Part shown: in pieces, positions 36,369 through 44,318 of the stretch
Layout: each line of letters begins with the position of its first letter
How positions within the stretch are numbered: the stretch's first letter is position 1
NCBI GenBank assembly: GCA_963700195.1
Contig: CAVOWQ010000013.1
Location: 28,558 to 92,557 of the forward strand
Reading direction: 5' to 3'
Length of the DNA: 64,000 nt
Source: AP-15 sp963700195
GTDB lineage: Bacteria > Pseudomonadota > Alphaproteobacteria > ATCC43930 > CGMCC-115725
The notes under the pieces: generated by a model
Database searches by the model: none
The model's input: the letters and a program-made list of their open reading frames with translations, nothing else
What the model was told of the DNA's origin: nothing
Made by a program: the position numbers and the translations under genes

Positions 36369-37045
36369 CGGAAGAGCCCGTCCGGCACGCGGGCGATGCG
36401 CACGAACAGCCTCTCGGCATTTACGCCCAAGTCTTCGAATGCAGCACCACGGCGCGCGAGAACGCCAACGAGGCCCAATCGGGCATTTACGGCGACCGCG
36501 CCAATGGCATCCCGGCGAGCGAACGCGGTCGCCAGGCGACGCGATAGCCGGACATGTCCGGCCTCGTCGCGGTGGATGCGATGCAGGATCGCGGCGACTG
36601 CCGGCTCTCGCGCGAGAGGGTGGGCGGGCTCGAGCAGTGCGGCGAGGATCACGCAAACCGCGGAATCGAGGGCGGCGATCGAAGCAAGGTGCAGCCCAAT
36701 GTCGGCTTGCGCAATGCCACAGTAAAAACGCTGAAGGGCGCGGCGCAGCTCCCTGTCCGGCGCGGGCGCCGGCAGCACATTGCGCAATCCCCGCAGCAAC
36801 CGCTCATGGACCAGCTCTTCCTTTGCGACACGCGCAAGCCCACGGCGAGCGGCATCCTCGATAGGTGAAACCCCGAAATGTGCGAAGGCGAGGGCTGCGG
36901 ATTCCTCGCCGCAGGCAAAGACCTGCAGGAGGTCGGAGAGCGCCTCGGCCTGCGTATCCGCGAGCCGGAACGGGCCCGAGGGTGACGCGGGCGGACCCGC
37001 GTCGGGAAGCCGAAAGCAGATCTGGCGATCGATCAACTCGACCAT
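36365..37045 (-). CDS. ferritin-like (probable diiron) protein
   Basis: A 226-residue, mainly helical protein. Candidate metal ligands are Glu48 in CGEESAAL, Glu77 and His80 in AKEELVHERLL (E-x2-H), Asp127 in the third helix, and Glu161 and His164 in HRDEAGHVRL (E-x2-H). This is the spacing of a ferritin-like four-helix bundle with a diiron centre, as in oxygenases and ferritin-like oxidases. No close named family is recognised. It is coupled by overlap to the KAS III-like gene, so it may oxidise the acyl product of that enzyme. Confidence 0.7.
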   Translation of the reverse strand: MVELIDRQICFRLPDAGPPASPSGPFRLADTQAEALSDLLQVFACGEESAALAFAHFGVSPIEDAARRGLARVAKEELVHERLLRGLRNVLPAPAPDRELRRALQRFYCGIAQADIGLHLASIAALDSAVCVILAALLEPAHPLAREPAVAAILHRIHRDEAGHVRLSRRLATAFARRDAIGAVAVNARLGLVGVLARRGAAFEDLGVNAERLFVRIARVPDGLFR

Positions 37046-37075
37046 GGCGGCCTCGCCTCCGCAGACGGCGTCTGC

Positions 37076-37555
37076 TCATGGGTTCCCCAGCTTGGGGACC
37101 AATGGCCAGTTTTGGTCGCCGCGCACGATGTTGCCAGACTTGTCGAGGGACCAGAGGGATTGCGCAAGGAAGCCGTTGTTGAGGTAGAGCTTGTCGTTGA
37201 CGATCGTCCATTCGTCCGGATCGATGTCCGCGATCTTGTTCAACGAGATCGCATAGGCGCAGTAACCGCCATACTGCGGCACGAACTTCTCCGGCGCCGC
37301 AATGAAGCGGTCACGGTTCTCAGCCGATGCGAAACGATAGGTTGCCCCCCTGTAGGTGGTGGAAAACTGGGCCAAGCCCGGGGTTGGCTTGCCGGTGGTG
37401 AAATAAGCGACCGGATCATAGCCCTTGATGGCCAAACCGTGTTCTGTGTTCACCGCCGCGATCGGCGGATCGGCCATTGCAGCGCCGGTGACAAACAACG
37501 ACAGTAGGAAGATGGCGAAAATCTGCCGGAACAGTGTCAGCGAGGACGTAAGCAT
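37076..37555 (-). CDS. exported YHS-domain protein
   Basis: A 159-residue protein with a signal peptide (QIFAIFLLSLFVTGAAMA) and a YHS domain. The domain reads GLAIKGYDPVAYFTTGKPTPG, TYRFASAENRDRFIAAPEKFVPQYGGYCAYAI and closes with LWSLDKSGNIVRGDQNWP. YHS domains bind metals and often accompany copper or heavy-metal genes. It lies 30 bases upstream of the ferritin-like gene and downstream of copC, which supports a metal-related role for the run. Confidence 0.88.
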   Translation of the reverse strand: MLTSSLTLFRQIFAIFLLSLFVTGAAMADPPIAAVNTEHGLAIKGYDPVAYFTTGKPTPGLAQFSTTYRGATYRFASAENRDRFIAAPEKFVPQYGGYCAYAISLNKIADIDPDEWTIVNDKLYLNNGFLAQSLWSLDKSGNIVRGDQNWPLVPKLGNP

Positions 37556-37638
37556 GACAGCACCTGTGGTAAGAAGTCTAAACGGGAGCGCGTTCTAGTC
37601 TGCTGGAACGATCGCGAGGTTGTCGGCTCGCCGCAACC

Positions 37639-38019
37639 TCAACGAGCGACGGTGAACGGGACAGTCCCCTCCCATGTTTCACCGCTGGCCGCGTAGGCCT
37701 GCCACCGCAGTTCGTAGGCGCCTGGCATTAGCCGACCGATCGCGCTGTAGAGCGTGTTAGGTTGAGCGCTGAGCCGGGGACGGAGCCTGCTCGTCCCATC
37801 AGGCGTCACCAGTGTCAAGGTCGACCGGTAGTGATTAATCGGTTGATCGAAGCGCAGCGCAAACGCGAGCGTGTTCCCATCCGTGAGCTGTGTTACCGCT
37901 GGGACATGCTCGACCAGGCTCATCGGGAACGCCGAGTGCGGACCAGCTAGACTGCCGAGGATCCCTCCAAAAACCAGCGCCAGCGATCGTGACCACAGCG
38001 GGTATCGATCTGCAATCAT
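37639..38019 (-). CDS. CopC-domain periplasmic protein
   Basis: A 126-residue protein with a signal peptide (LWSRSLALVFGGILGSLAG) and a CopC fold: HSAFPMSLVEHVPA at the mature N-terminus, LAFALRFDQPINHYRSTLTLVTPDG, LMPGAYELRWQAYAASGETWEGTVPFTV. CopC proteins bind Cu(II) in the periplasm. His28 could be the N-terminal ligand if cleavage falls just before it; the Met-rich Cu(I) site is absent. The start at 38019 is set by the signal peptide. It is 83 bases upstream of the YHS gene. Confidence 0.82.
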   Translation of the reverse strand: MIADRYPLWSRSLALVFGGILGSLAGPHSAFPMSLVEHVPAVTQLTDGNTLAFALRFDQPINHYRSTLTLVTPDGTSRLRPRLSAQPNTLYSAIGRLMPGAYELRWQAYAASGETWEGTVPFTVAR

Positions 38020-38085
38020 CGAATATGCGTCCTCAGTCTGGTTGCCGTTAAAGGTGCGCGATCGAGCAACCACCAATCGCGCGAC

Positions 38086-38205
38086 TCAACAACACGCGAA
38101 GGCGAAGATCGAAAGCATTGAGACGAGCGCGGCGGCCGGTGCAATGACTGGCAACGCGCCTTCCAAGAAGCAGCCGACTTTCGAGCAGCTTTCGCTTGCA
38201 AACAT
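38086..38205 (-). CDS. small membrane-type ORF (39 residues)
   Basis: Too short for usual gene finders. ATG at 38205 follows GAGGAGAG with good spacing. The product has a Cys-containing polar start (MFASESCSKVGCFLEG), one hydrophobic helix (LPVIAPAAALVSMLSIFAFA) and a terminal Cys-Cys, then TGA. The four cysteines could bind metal, in keeping with the CopC and YHS genes directly downstream. The evidence is the ribosome site, the clean hydrophobic segment and the position; no family is known to me. Confidence 0.4.
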   Translation of the reverse strand: MFASESCSKVGCFLEGALPVIAPAAALVSMLSIFAFACC

Positions 38206-38272
38206 TTCACTCTCCTCGACCCGCACCGGCCTGTCGGCACGGCTGCAGAAGTCAATTCGCTATAGTGGAGCC

Positions 38273-38374
38273 TTAGCCGATTGAGTGGGGCCATGACAAA
38301 GACCCAATGTCCCTCCCAATGTGCGTGGCGGCCGCCAGCGCCAGAGCCGTAGCTCCCAGTAATGGGGTTTGCAT
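38273..38374 (-). CDS. small ORF (33 residues)
   Basis: ATG at 38374 has GGAGG seven bases upstream and the frame ends at 38273. The product starts MQTPLLGATALALAAATHIG, a short hydrophobic stretch, and ends in SWPHSIG. It precedes the 39-residue ORF and copC in the same direction, so it could be the first gene of the metal-linked run or a leader peptide. Its length makes coding status uncertain. Confidence 0.35.
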   Translation of the reverse strand: MQTPLLGATALALAAATHIGRDIGSLSWPHSIG

Positions 38375-38710
38375 TTGACACCTCCTTCGGGTTGACCTTT
38401 TATCGTTCCCTAATCTTTACTTGCCTGACCCGCGGGCAGATGGGGCGGCCGGCCTGGTAGCAGCCGATGCGGCCTGGTTTCTCCCCATGGAGTTCTGCCC
38501 CTCTCGGGTTGGGAAGCCAAGGCTCCCTCGGGAGGAATATCGGAATGGGGCGCGGCCAGCGGAAATGCCCATCGGCTATCATCGCAATGTCTCCGCTGCA
38601 TCGCGGGCGGAGGCCCCGTTAGACCTGGTTCAGGCGCGGTCCGCCGATCAGACGTTCTCGGAAAAAGCCCTCTAACCGTCGGCACGCCGTGGCTGGTCCG
38701 TATAAACGCG
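38375..38710. other. intergenic region without a recognised gene
   Basis: About 335 bases between the start of the minus-strand metal-linked run and the recombinase remnant. Open frames on both strands have no ribosome site, no family and poor composition. The part next to 38374 must hold the promoter of the minus-strand run if that starts here, but I see no convincing -35/-10 pair. Confidence 0.5.
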
Positions 38711-38990
38711 GTGTGTGGCCCCGCGACCGACCGGCAGGCGGATGAAGGCGAGAGTCTCGGCATGCAACAGCGAACCATCGAGGGCTACGCCATGATGCAA
38801 GGGATGACGTTAGCCGGAATCTTCGTCGAACGTGGCGTCTCGGGCTCGAAACCGCTCGGCGAGCGGCCGGAAGGGGCGCGTCTCCTTGCTATGCTTCAGC
38901 CGGGCTATGCTTCAGCCGGGCGATGCCATTATCACGCCGAAACTCAACCGCATGTTTCGATCGGCCTTCTGCAGGCCGGTCGAGTGGCTC
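38711..38990 (+). pseudogene. serine recombinase (resolvase/invertase) N-terminal fragment
   Basis: One frame reads TDRQADEGESLGMQQRTIEG, FVERGVSGSKPLGERPEG and ARLLAML; after a 16-base tandem duplication (38888-38919) the sequence goes on in another frame as QPGDAIITPKLNRMFRSA. This is the catalytic N-terminal domain of a serine recombinase. The first residues with the catalytic Ser and everything after about residue 85 are missing. It marks a past mobile element at the border of the accessory stretch. Confidence 0.85.
38888..38919. repeat. 16-bp tandem duplication inside the recombinase remnant
   Basis: The unit GCTATGCTTCAGCCGG is present twice in direct succession (38888-38903 and 38904-38919). 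Because 16 is not a multiple of three, it throws the recombinase out of frame. Removing one unit restores AMLQPGDAIITPKLNRMF. Confidence 0.9.
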
Positions 38991-39101
38991 TTGCCGGTCG
39001 CGGCCGGTAATACGAAGCCGCTTCGGCGCGGCAGCTCTCCCAGCAACTTGACGGCCAGCGCTGCGAGCGGCACCACCTTGGCGCCGGTCTTGCTGTCGGG
39101 C

Positions 39102-39341
39102 AGCCGTAGCGCGCCCCGCGCTATCTATAATCTGGGTGAGCGGGCTATCGGAGGAGGTCTGGCCGGCGCCGGCACCGGGGCCGTCATTGGTGCGATCGCC
39201 GGTGGCGGGCGTGGTGCCGGCATCGGTGCGGCTGTCGGTGGTGGGCTGGGCGCCATAGCCGGGGCTGCCACGACGCCGTCGCGCCCGCGCTCGGCATATC
39301 GCCGCCACTATCACTACGTTCATCACCGTTACTACTATTAA
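39102..39341 (+). CDS. glycine-zipper protein fragment
   Basis: Reads AIYNLGERAIGGGLAGAG, then a glycine-zipper run GAVIGAIAGGGRGAGIGAAVGGGLGAIAG, then a basic, Tyr/His-rich tail (AYRRHYHYVHHRYYY) to a stop. Such zipper segments occur in small outer-membrane or surface proteins of alphaproteobacteria. The frame is continuous with the recombinase remnant upstream, so the true N-terminus and signal peptide seem to be lost. I take it as the 3' part of a truncated gene, its exact left end uncertain. Confidence 0.45.
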   Translation, partial: SRSAPRAIYNLGERAIGGGLAGAGTGAVIGAIAGGGRGAGIGAAVGGGLGAIAGAATTPSRPRSAYRRHYHYVHHRYYY

Positions 39342-39353
39342 GCCGATTGGCGG

Positions 39354-40430
39354 CTAATAGCCCCGTTGCCAATCGATGACGTTCCGTAGCGGGCGGCCGG
39401 CGATATAGGCCTGCAGGTTTTCGCAGAAGAGCTCTATGCCGCCGTGGCGGTCCTCGTCGCTGGCGCCCGACACATGCGGCGTGATCAGCACCCTGGGATT
39501 GGACCACAGGCGCGAGGGCGGCAGGTGCTCGAATTCACCGACATAGACGTCGAGCACCGCGCCGCGCAGATGGTCTCGCTCAAGTGCGTCGGCTAGGGCC
39601 TCCTCGTCGACGATCTCGCCGCGCGCGACATTGACCAGCACGCTTCCCGGCTTCATCAGCGCGAAGCGGGCCTTGTCGAACAGCTGGTTCGTCTCCGGCG
39701 TCCATTGACAGCAGATCACGACGAAATCGCTGTCCGGCAGAAACCGGTCGAGATCCGCGGCGCCGCGCATTTCACTGAACCCCGGCGGGAGGGGCTCTTC
39801 GGGATGTGGGTTGCGTCTGGTGCCGACGACCCGCATGCCGATCGCGGCGCACAGCCGGCCGACATCGCGGCCGATGCCGCCGGCGCCGACGACGCAGGCG
39901 GTCTTGCCTTCGATCAGAAGCGGGCGATAGGCACGGTGGTCGAAAGCGCCAGCGCCGCGATCGAGGACGGCGCGATCGAAGCTCTTGGCGAAATGCAGAA
40001 TCCCGGCCAGTGCGTATTCCGCCATCGCCAATGTGCTGCCAACGCCGCGCGACGTGGTTACGATGGCGTCGCTGCCCCAGAGGTCGCCGCGCAGCAGGTT
40101 GCTGGCGCCGGCCGGGCGCTGATGAAACCACTTGAGCCGCGGCGCCCGGGCGCGCAGGTCGAGCGGGAACGGCCAGCCGCCGAGGATCACCTCTGCTTCG
40201 GCGAGGAGCCGGTCGCGCTCCTCGCGGGTGCCCGTGCCGAGAGAGCCCGGCCGCAGATAGCGCGAAGCGGTGTAGGCCGGCCAGGTCTCGCGATACTCGC
40301 CGTCGAACCAGGCTCCGGCATCGGTCAATCGGATCGCCGGATCGACGGCCTCAATCTTCTCCCGATCTTCTGTGCCGAGACGCTGAATTATGAGAACGTC
40401 GATTCTTCGCACGAGCTCTTCCCCGATCAA
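39354..40430 (-). CDS. D-2-hydroxyacid dehydrogenase family protein
   Basis: A 358-residue NAD(P)-dependent dehydrogenase. It shows a substrate-domain part LKWFHQRPAGASNLL, the Rossmann motif VVGAGGIGRDVGRL, and the triad Arg (VNVARGEIVDEE), Glu in DVYVGEFEH and His in ITPHVSGAS. The GEFEH segment departs from the common FExEP, as in several glyoxylate/hydroxypyruvate reductase-like branches. It is divergent from the amidohydrolase gene with 100 bases between. The substrate is unknown. Confidence 0.88.
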   Translation of the reverse strand: MIGEELVRRIDVLIIQRLGTEDREKIEAVDPAIRLTDAGAWFDGEYRETWPAYTASRYLRPGSLGTGTREERDRLLAEAEVILGGWPFPLDLRARAPRLKWFHQRPAGASNLLRGDLWGSDAIVTTSRGVGSTLAMAEYALAGILHFAKSFDRAVLDRGAGAFDHRAYRPLLIEGKTACVVGAGGIGRDVGRLCAAIGMRVVGTRRNPHPEEPLPPGFSEMRGAADLDRFLPDSDFVVICCQWTPETNQLFDKARFALMKPGSVLVNVARGEIVDEEALADALERDHLRGAVLDVYVGEFEHLPPSRLWSNPRVLITPHVSGASDEDRHGGIELFCENLQAYIAGRPLRNVIDWQRGY

Positions 40431-40530
40431 GTGGCAGCACAGGCATGCACGATAGCGTCGGGAGCGAAGCTTGTCCCGGCGGCTTTGCGAAGCCTATGCT
40501 GAGGCCGCCATTTCGATGCAGGAGGGTCGG

Positions 40531-41742
40531 ATGAAACAGGGGTACCGGTTTGTCGATTGCGACATGCACATCATGGAGCCGCCGGACCTGTTCGACAAAT
40601 ACCTCGACCCGGCCTTCAAGCACCGCATCACCTCCTCGATGCGGCGCAGCGACGGCGGTCCGACCGGAATGCGCGGCCGGCCGCTGTGGTTCTTCGACGG
40701 CACGCCGACCAGCAATGACGGCAACATCTCGCAATACAACCGCACACGCGGCCCGCTCGTGTCGCGCCGCGCCAACACCAACGTCACGTTCGCGGTCGAG
40801 CGCGGCTACGACGCCGAAGCCCAGGTCATGGGCATGGAGATGGAGGGCATTGATATCGCGGTGCTGTTCCCGACCTCCGGTCTGTCGTTCCTCGCCCGGG
40901 ACAATATGGACCCGCAATTCTCCGCCGCGATTTGCCGGGCCTATAACGACTGGCTGCACGATTTCGTGCAGCACAGTCCTGACCAGTTGAAGATGGCGGC
41001 GATGCTGCCGGTCCACGACGTCAACCTTGCCTGCCAGGAGCTCTACCGCTGCGTCAAGGATTACGGCGCGGTCGGCGCTTTTGTGCGGCCCAATTACGTG
41101 AATGGCCGCTACTGGCATTCGAATTACTGGGACCCGCTCTACGGCCTGTTGCAGGATCTCGATGTCCCGCTGTGCTTCCATGAGGGGACCGGGTCGTACT
41201 ACTCGACGATCGAGCCGCGCTTTGGCGAGAACCGCTTCATGCGCCATGTCGCGAGTCATTCGACAGAGATGCAATTGGCTCTGATCGCGCTGATGCTCGG
41301 CGGCATTCTCGAGTTCTACCCGCGCCTGCGGGTCGCGTTCCTCGAGGCGCAGAGCTGGTGGGTGCCCGGCCTCTTGGGGCGCATCGAGTGGGATCTGCGG
41401 CAACACCACGACTTCGATGCGCCCTACCTGAAGCTGTCACCCCTCGAATACTGGCAGCGCAACTGTTTCTCGGCGATCGAGAGCGGCGAGCGGGAGGTCG
41501 GCGCCACGGTCGAGCTGCTCGGCGGGGCCGACAACATTTGCGTGTCGAGCGATTTCCCGCATTTCGACTCGAGCTTCCCCGAGGTGTCGAGCCGAGTGCT
41601 GACCAATTCCAGCATCACACCCGAGATCGGCGGCAAGATCCTAAGCGGCGGCGCCCGCCTCTACGGCTTCACCGACGCCGATTTCGACAAAGCCACCGCC
41701 GCGGCGCGGCGGCGGGACAACGTCGCGGTGGCGCGGGCGTAA
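40531..41742 (+). CDS. amidohydrolase family protein (PF04909)
   Basis: A 403-residue TIM-barrel metal enzyme of the ACMSD-like branch. The opening FVDCDMHIMEPPDLFDKYLD replaces the classic HxH by DxH, as in many members. Later come ICRAYNDWLHDF, LPVHDVNLACQELYRCV, LDVPLCFHEGTG with a metal His, and the C-terminal Asp in ICVSSDFPHFDSSFP. These enzymes decarboxylate or hydrolyse cyclic or aromatic compounds. GGAGGG lies 6 bases before this ATG, so the start is 40531 and not the earlier frame start. Confidence 0.88.
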   Translation: MKQGYRFVDCDMHIMEPPDLFDKYLDPAFKHRITSSMRRSDGGPTGMRGRPLWFFDGTPTSNDGNISQYNRTRGPLVSRRANTNVTFAVERGYDAEAQVMGMEMEGIDIAVLFPTSGLSFLARDNMDPQFSAAICRAYNDWLHDFVQHSPDQLKMAAMLPVHDVNLACQELYRCVKDYGAVGAFVRPNYVNGRYWHSNYWDPLYGLLQDLDVPLCFHEGTGSYYSTIEPRFGENRFMRHVASHSTEMQLALIALMLGGILEFYPRLRVAFLEAQSWWVPGLLGRIEWDLRQHHDFDAPYLKLSPLEYWQRNCFSAIESGEREVGATVELLGGADNICVSSDFPHFDSSFPEVSSRVLTNSSITPEIGGKILSGGARLYGFTDADFDKATAAARRRDNVAVARA

Positions 41743-41761
41743 CCCGCCCGCGCCGAGTGGC

Positions 41762-42266
41762 TTACGCGACGCGCTCGTAAGGGAAGCGCTGGATCTTTTC
41801 CATGTTCTTGCCTTCGATGCGGATCAGCCGGGTCGTGCCGGCGCGGCGCGGCGAGTGCAGGTCGCCTTCATTATAGAGATAAGCGGCCCCGGGCTTCAGC
41901 GTGTAATCCCTAACGTGCCGCGCCTTGCCCGGCTTGCCCTCACCGGGGCGGGCCACCGGCTCGTAATCCGTCATTATCGTCTCGCCGCGCGCCTGGCCGT
42001 AGATCGCCCAGGATGGACCGTGGTCGTGCGGGTTGCTGTCCTTGGCGCCATGGTAGACGTGGCCGAGGATGCAGAAGCCGAGCTCAGGGTCTTCGTACAG
42101 CATCTTGCGCTCGGGAACATCGTCGCCGAGATGCGCTTTTGACGAAATCCTCGTCTTTCAGCACCTGCTGCACCAACGCGCATACCTGCTTGCGTCCCTC
42201 GACACCCGGATCTTGCTCGAGGATCCGGTGGCACTCTGTCGAAAACTGCTCGAGGCTATACCCCAT
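41762..42266 (-). CDS. cupin protein, cysteine dioxygenase-like (frameshifted)
   Basis: The N-terminal part reads MGYSLEQFSTECHRILEQDP and VLKDEDFVK. After removing one base of the TTTT run at 42137-42140 the frame goes on as AHLGDDVPERKMLYEDPELGFCILGHVYHG. The cupin core follows with NPHDHGPSWAIYGQ and GDLHSPRRAG holding the three metal histidines. The corrected protein of about 167 residues looks like a CDO-type thiol dioxygenase relative. It converges on the amidohydrolase gene, and its role is unknown. Confidence 0.78.
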
Positions 42267-42440
42267 CCGACCAACTCCCTTGTGGCTCTCGAGGCTGCGA
42301 ACAGCCGCCCGCAACCAACGCGCGATAGTAACCCGAAGCGAGGCCGAACCGCAAAGCGGGCGCGCAGAGCGGCTTGACTTCCCAATCAGGCGAGCCTCAT
42401 TCTCGCCGCAAACAGCCGCCGAGCCGCAGTCAGGGAGGAC

Positions 42441-43397
42441 ATGTACAGCTATATCATCCGTCGCTTGGCCTTCGGCGCGCTGACGGTGATCGGTGTCTCG
42501 ATCATCGTGTTCGCCGTTCTGCGGATCCTGCCGGGTGACCCGCTCGTCGCGATCTTCGGGCCTGAGGGCTTTACCAAGCTCAGTGAGGCGGAGCGTGCCC
42601 GTTATATGGCCGATCTCGGGCTCAGCGACCCGCTCGCCCTGCAGTACTTTCATTGGGTCGGAGATATTGCCCGAGGCAATTTCGGCCGATCGTTCTTCCG
42701 CGCCGAAAGCGTCGGTGAGATGATCCTGCGGCGCGGACCGCTGACCGCCGAAATCGCCATATTGTCGGTGATCCTCTCCTGGCTGGTCGGAATACCGGTG
42801 GCGATCGTCAGCGCGCTGCGGCCGAACAGTCTCGGCGACAACGTCTCGAGATTTCTCAGCATCCTGTTTCTGGCGGTCCCCGGGTTCTGGCTGGGGATGC
42901 TGATCGTGCTCGCTGCGTTGTTCATGTTCGGCTACCGGGCGCCGCTGACCGGCCCTTCATTGCTGGCGGATCCATGGAGCAATCTTCAAGTCGTGATCGG
43001 ACCGGCAGTGGTTCTTGGGCTCGGTCAGGCCGCCTACATCGCCCGCATGGCGCGTTCCAGCCTGTTAGAGGTGATCCGGGAAGACTACGTGCGGACGGCT
43101 CGCGCCAAAGGGTTGAGCCGGCGTCCGGTGATCACCTTTCACGCTTTGCCCAATGCCTTGCTGCCGGTGATTACGTTGTCGGGCATTCTTCTCGGTTTCG
43201 TGCTGGCCGGCTCGATCCCGGTCGAACGTGCCTTCGGGACACCCGGGCTTGGTTATGCGATGTTTACGGCGGTCAGTGAGCGTGACGTCTTCGTTATGCA
43301 AAACCTGGTGTTTATCTACGCGGTGGTCTTCGTGTTGCTGAACATACTGGTCGACCTAACGATCGCCTGGCTGGACCCGAGGATTCGGTACCGATGA
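42441..43397 (+). CDS. ABC transporter permease, DppB/OppB type
   Basis: A 318-residue inner-membrane permease of the peptide/nickel/glutathione importer family. It opens with MYSYIIRRLAFGALTVIGVS and the DppB mark LRILPGDPLVAIFG, has six helices and ends with the EAA loop YVRTARAKGLS...FHALPNALLPVI. It overlaps the DppC-type gene by 4 bases. No binding protein or ATPase lies beside the pair, so the full transporter cannot be assembled from this window. Confidence 0.92.
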   Translation: MYSYIIRRLAFGALTVIGVSIIVFAVLRILPGDPLVAIFGPEGFTKLSEAERARYMADLGLSDPLALQYFHWVGDIARGNFGRSFFRAESVGEMILRRGPLTAEIAILSVILSWLVGIPVAIVSALRPNSLGDNVSRFLSILFLAVPGFWLGMLIVLAALFMFGYRAPLTGPSLLADPWSNLQVVIGPAVVLGLGQAAYIARMARSSLLEVIREDYVRTARAKGLSRRPVITFHALPNALLPVITLSGILLGFVLAGSIPVERAFGTPGLGYAMFTAVSERDVFVMQNLVFIYAVVFVLLNILVDLTIAWLDPRIRYR

Positions 43398-44314
43398 CGG
43401 TTACGGAGCCCGAGGCGGCCTATCCGGCAGAAATGACTGCGCTGGCGGTCGAGCACTCGCGACCGCTGCTCGCGCAGGCCGGATTGCGCAGATTCATCAG
43501 GCGCTCGCCCCTATCGGCCTTCTGGGGGTGCGTCGCGGCGGCGATTATCCTGATGGCGCTGGCGGCGCCTCTCTTGGCCCCGTATGAGCCGCTGAAGTCC
43601 GACTTCCGAGCAATGTCCAAACCGCCGAATGAGCGCCATATTTTCGGCACCGACCAGATCGGCCGGGATGTGCTGAGCCGGGTCATCTATGGCAGCCGCG
43701 CCTCCCTGGCCGTCGCCTTCGGGGCCGTGCTGTTCGGGACGACCCTCGGCGCCCTGTGGGGGCTCGCCAGCGGCTATTTTGGCGGGCGCTTCGACATCCT
43801 CAGTCAGCGCATCATCGAGTTTCTGCAGTCCTTCCCGGATCTGATCCTGGCAATGGCCATTGCGATGGCGCTCGGCGCCGGCTTCGCGACCGTCATCGTC
43901 GCGATCGCGATCACCCGCATCCCATTTGGTGGGCGGGTGATCCGGGCGGTTGTGCTGTCCTTGAAGGAGTTGTCCTATGTCGAGGCGGCGCGCGGCCTCG
44001 GCGCGTCGCACCTGCGCATCATGGCGCGGCACATATTGCCGCAATGCGTCGCGCCCTACCTGATCCTCGCCACGACCCATCTCGGCGTCGCGATCATCAT
44101 CGAGGCGGCGCTCGGCTTTCTCGGTGTCGGCATTCCGCCGCCCATGCCCACCTGGGGCAACATGCTGGCGGATTCGCTGAACGCCGGCCTCATCCCGCCG
44201 TGGTGGCTCGTGCTGTTTCCGGGCCTCGCGATCACGATCACCGTGCTGGCCTTCAATCTGCTCGGCGACGGCATCCGCGATATGCTCGATCCAAGGCTGC
44301 GCCGCGCCGTGTAA
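43394..44314 (+). CDS. ABC transporter permease, DppC/OppC type
   Basis: A 306-residue partner of the preceding permease. After a polar N-terminus with the OppC_N helix (FWGCVAAAIILMALAAPLLAPY) comes HIFGTDQIGRDVLSRVIYGSRASL, the family signature, then the EAA loop SYVEAARGLGASHLRIMARHILP and the C-terminal LLGDGIRDMLDPRLR. The pair would import a peptide-like or other small solute. The ATG overlaps the DppB-type stop (ATGA). Confidence 0.92.
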   Translation: MTVTEPEAAYPAEMTALAVEHSRPLLAQAGLRRFIRRSPLSAFWGCVAAAIILMALAAPLLAPYEPLKSDFRAMSKPPNERHIFGTDQIGRDVLSRVIYGSRASLAVAFGAVLFGTTLGALWGLASGYFGGRFDILSQRIIEFLQSFPDLILAMAIAMALGAGFATVIVAIAITRIPFGGRVIRAVVLSLKELSYVEAARGLGASHLRIMARHILPQCVAPYLILATTHLGVAIIIEAALGFLGVGIPPPMPTWGNMLADSLNAGLIPPWWLVLFPGLAITITVLAFNLLGDGIRDMLDPRLRRAV

Positions 44315-44318
44315 AGGA

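Noticed and set aside
38410..38778. 122-codon minus-strand frame in the gap beside the recombinase remnant
   Set aside because: It crosses the recombinase fragment antisense and has no recognisable similarity or ribosome site.
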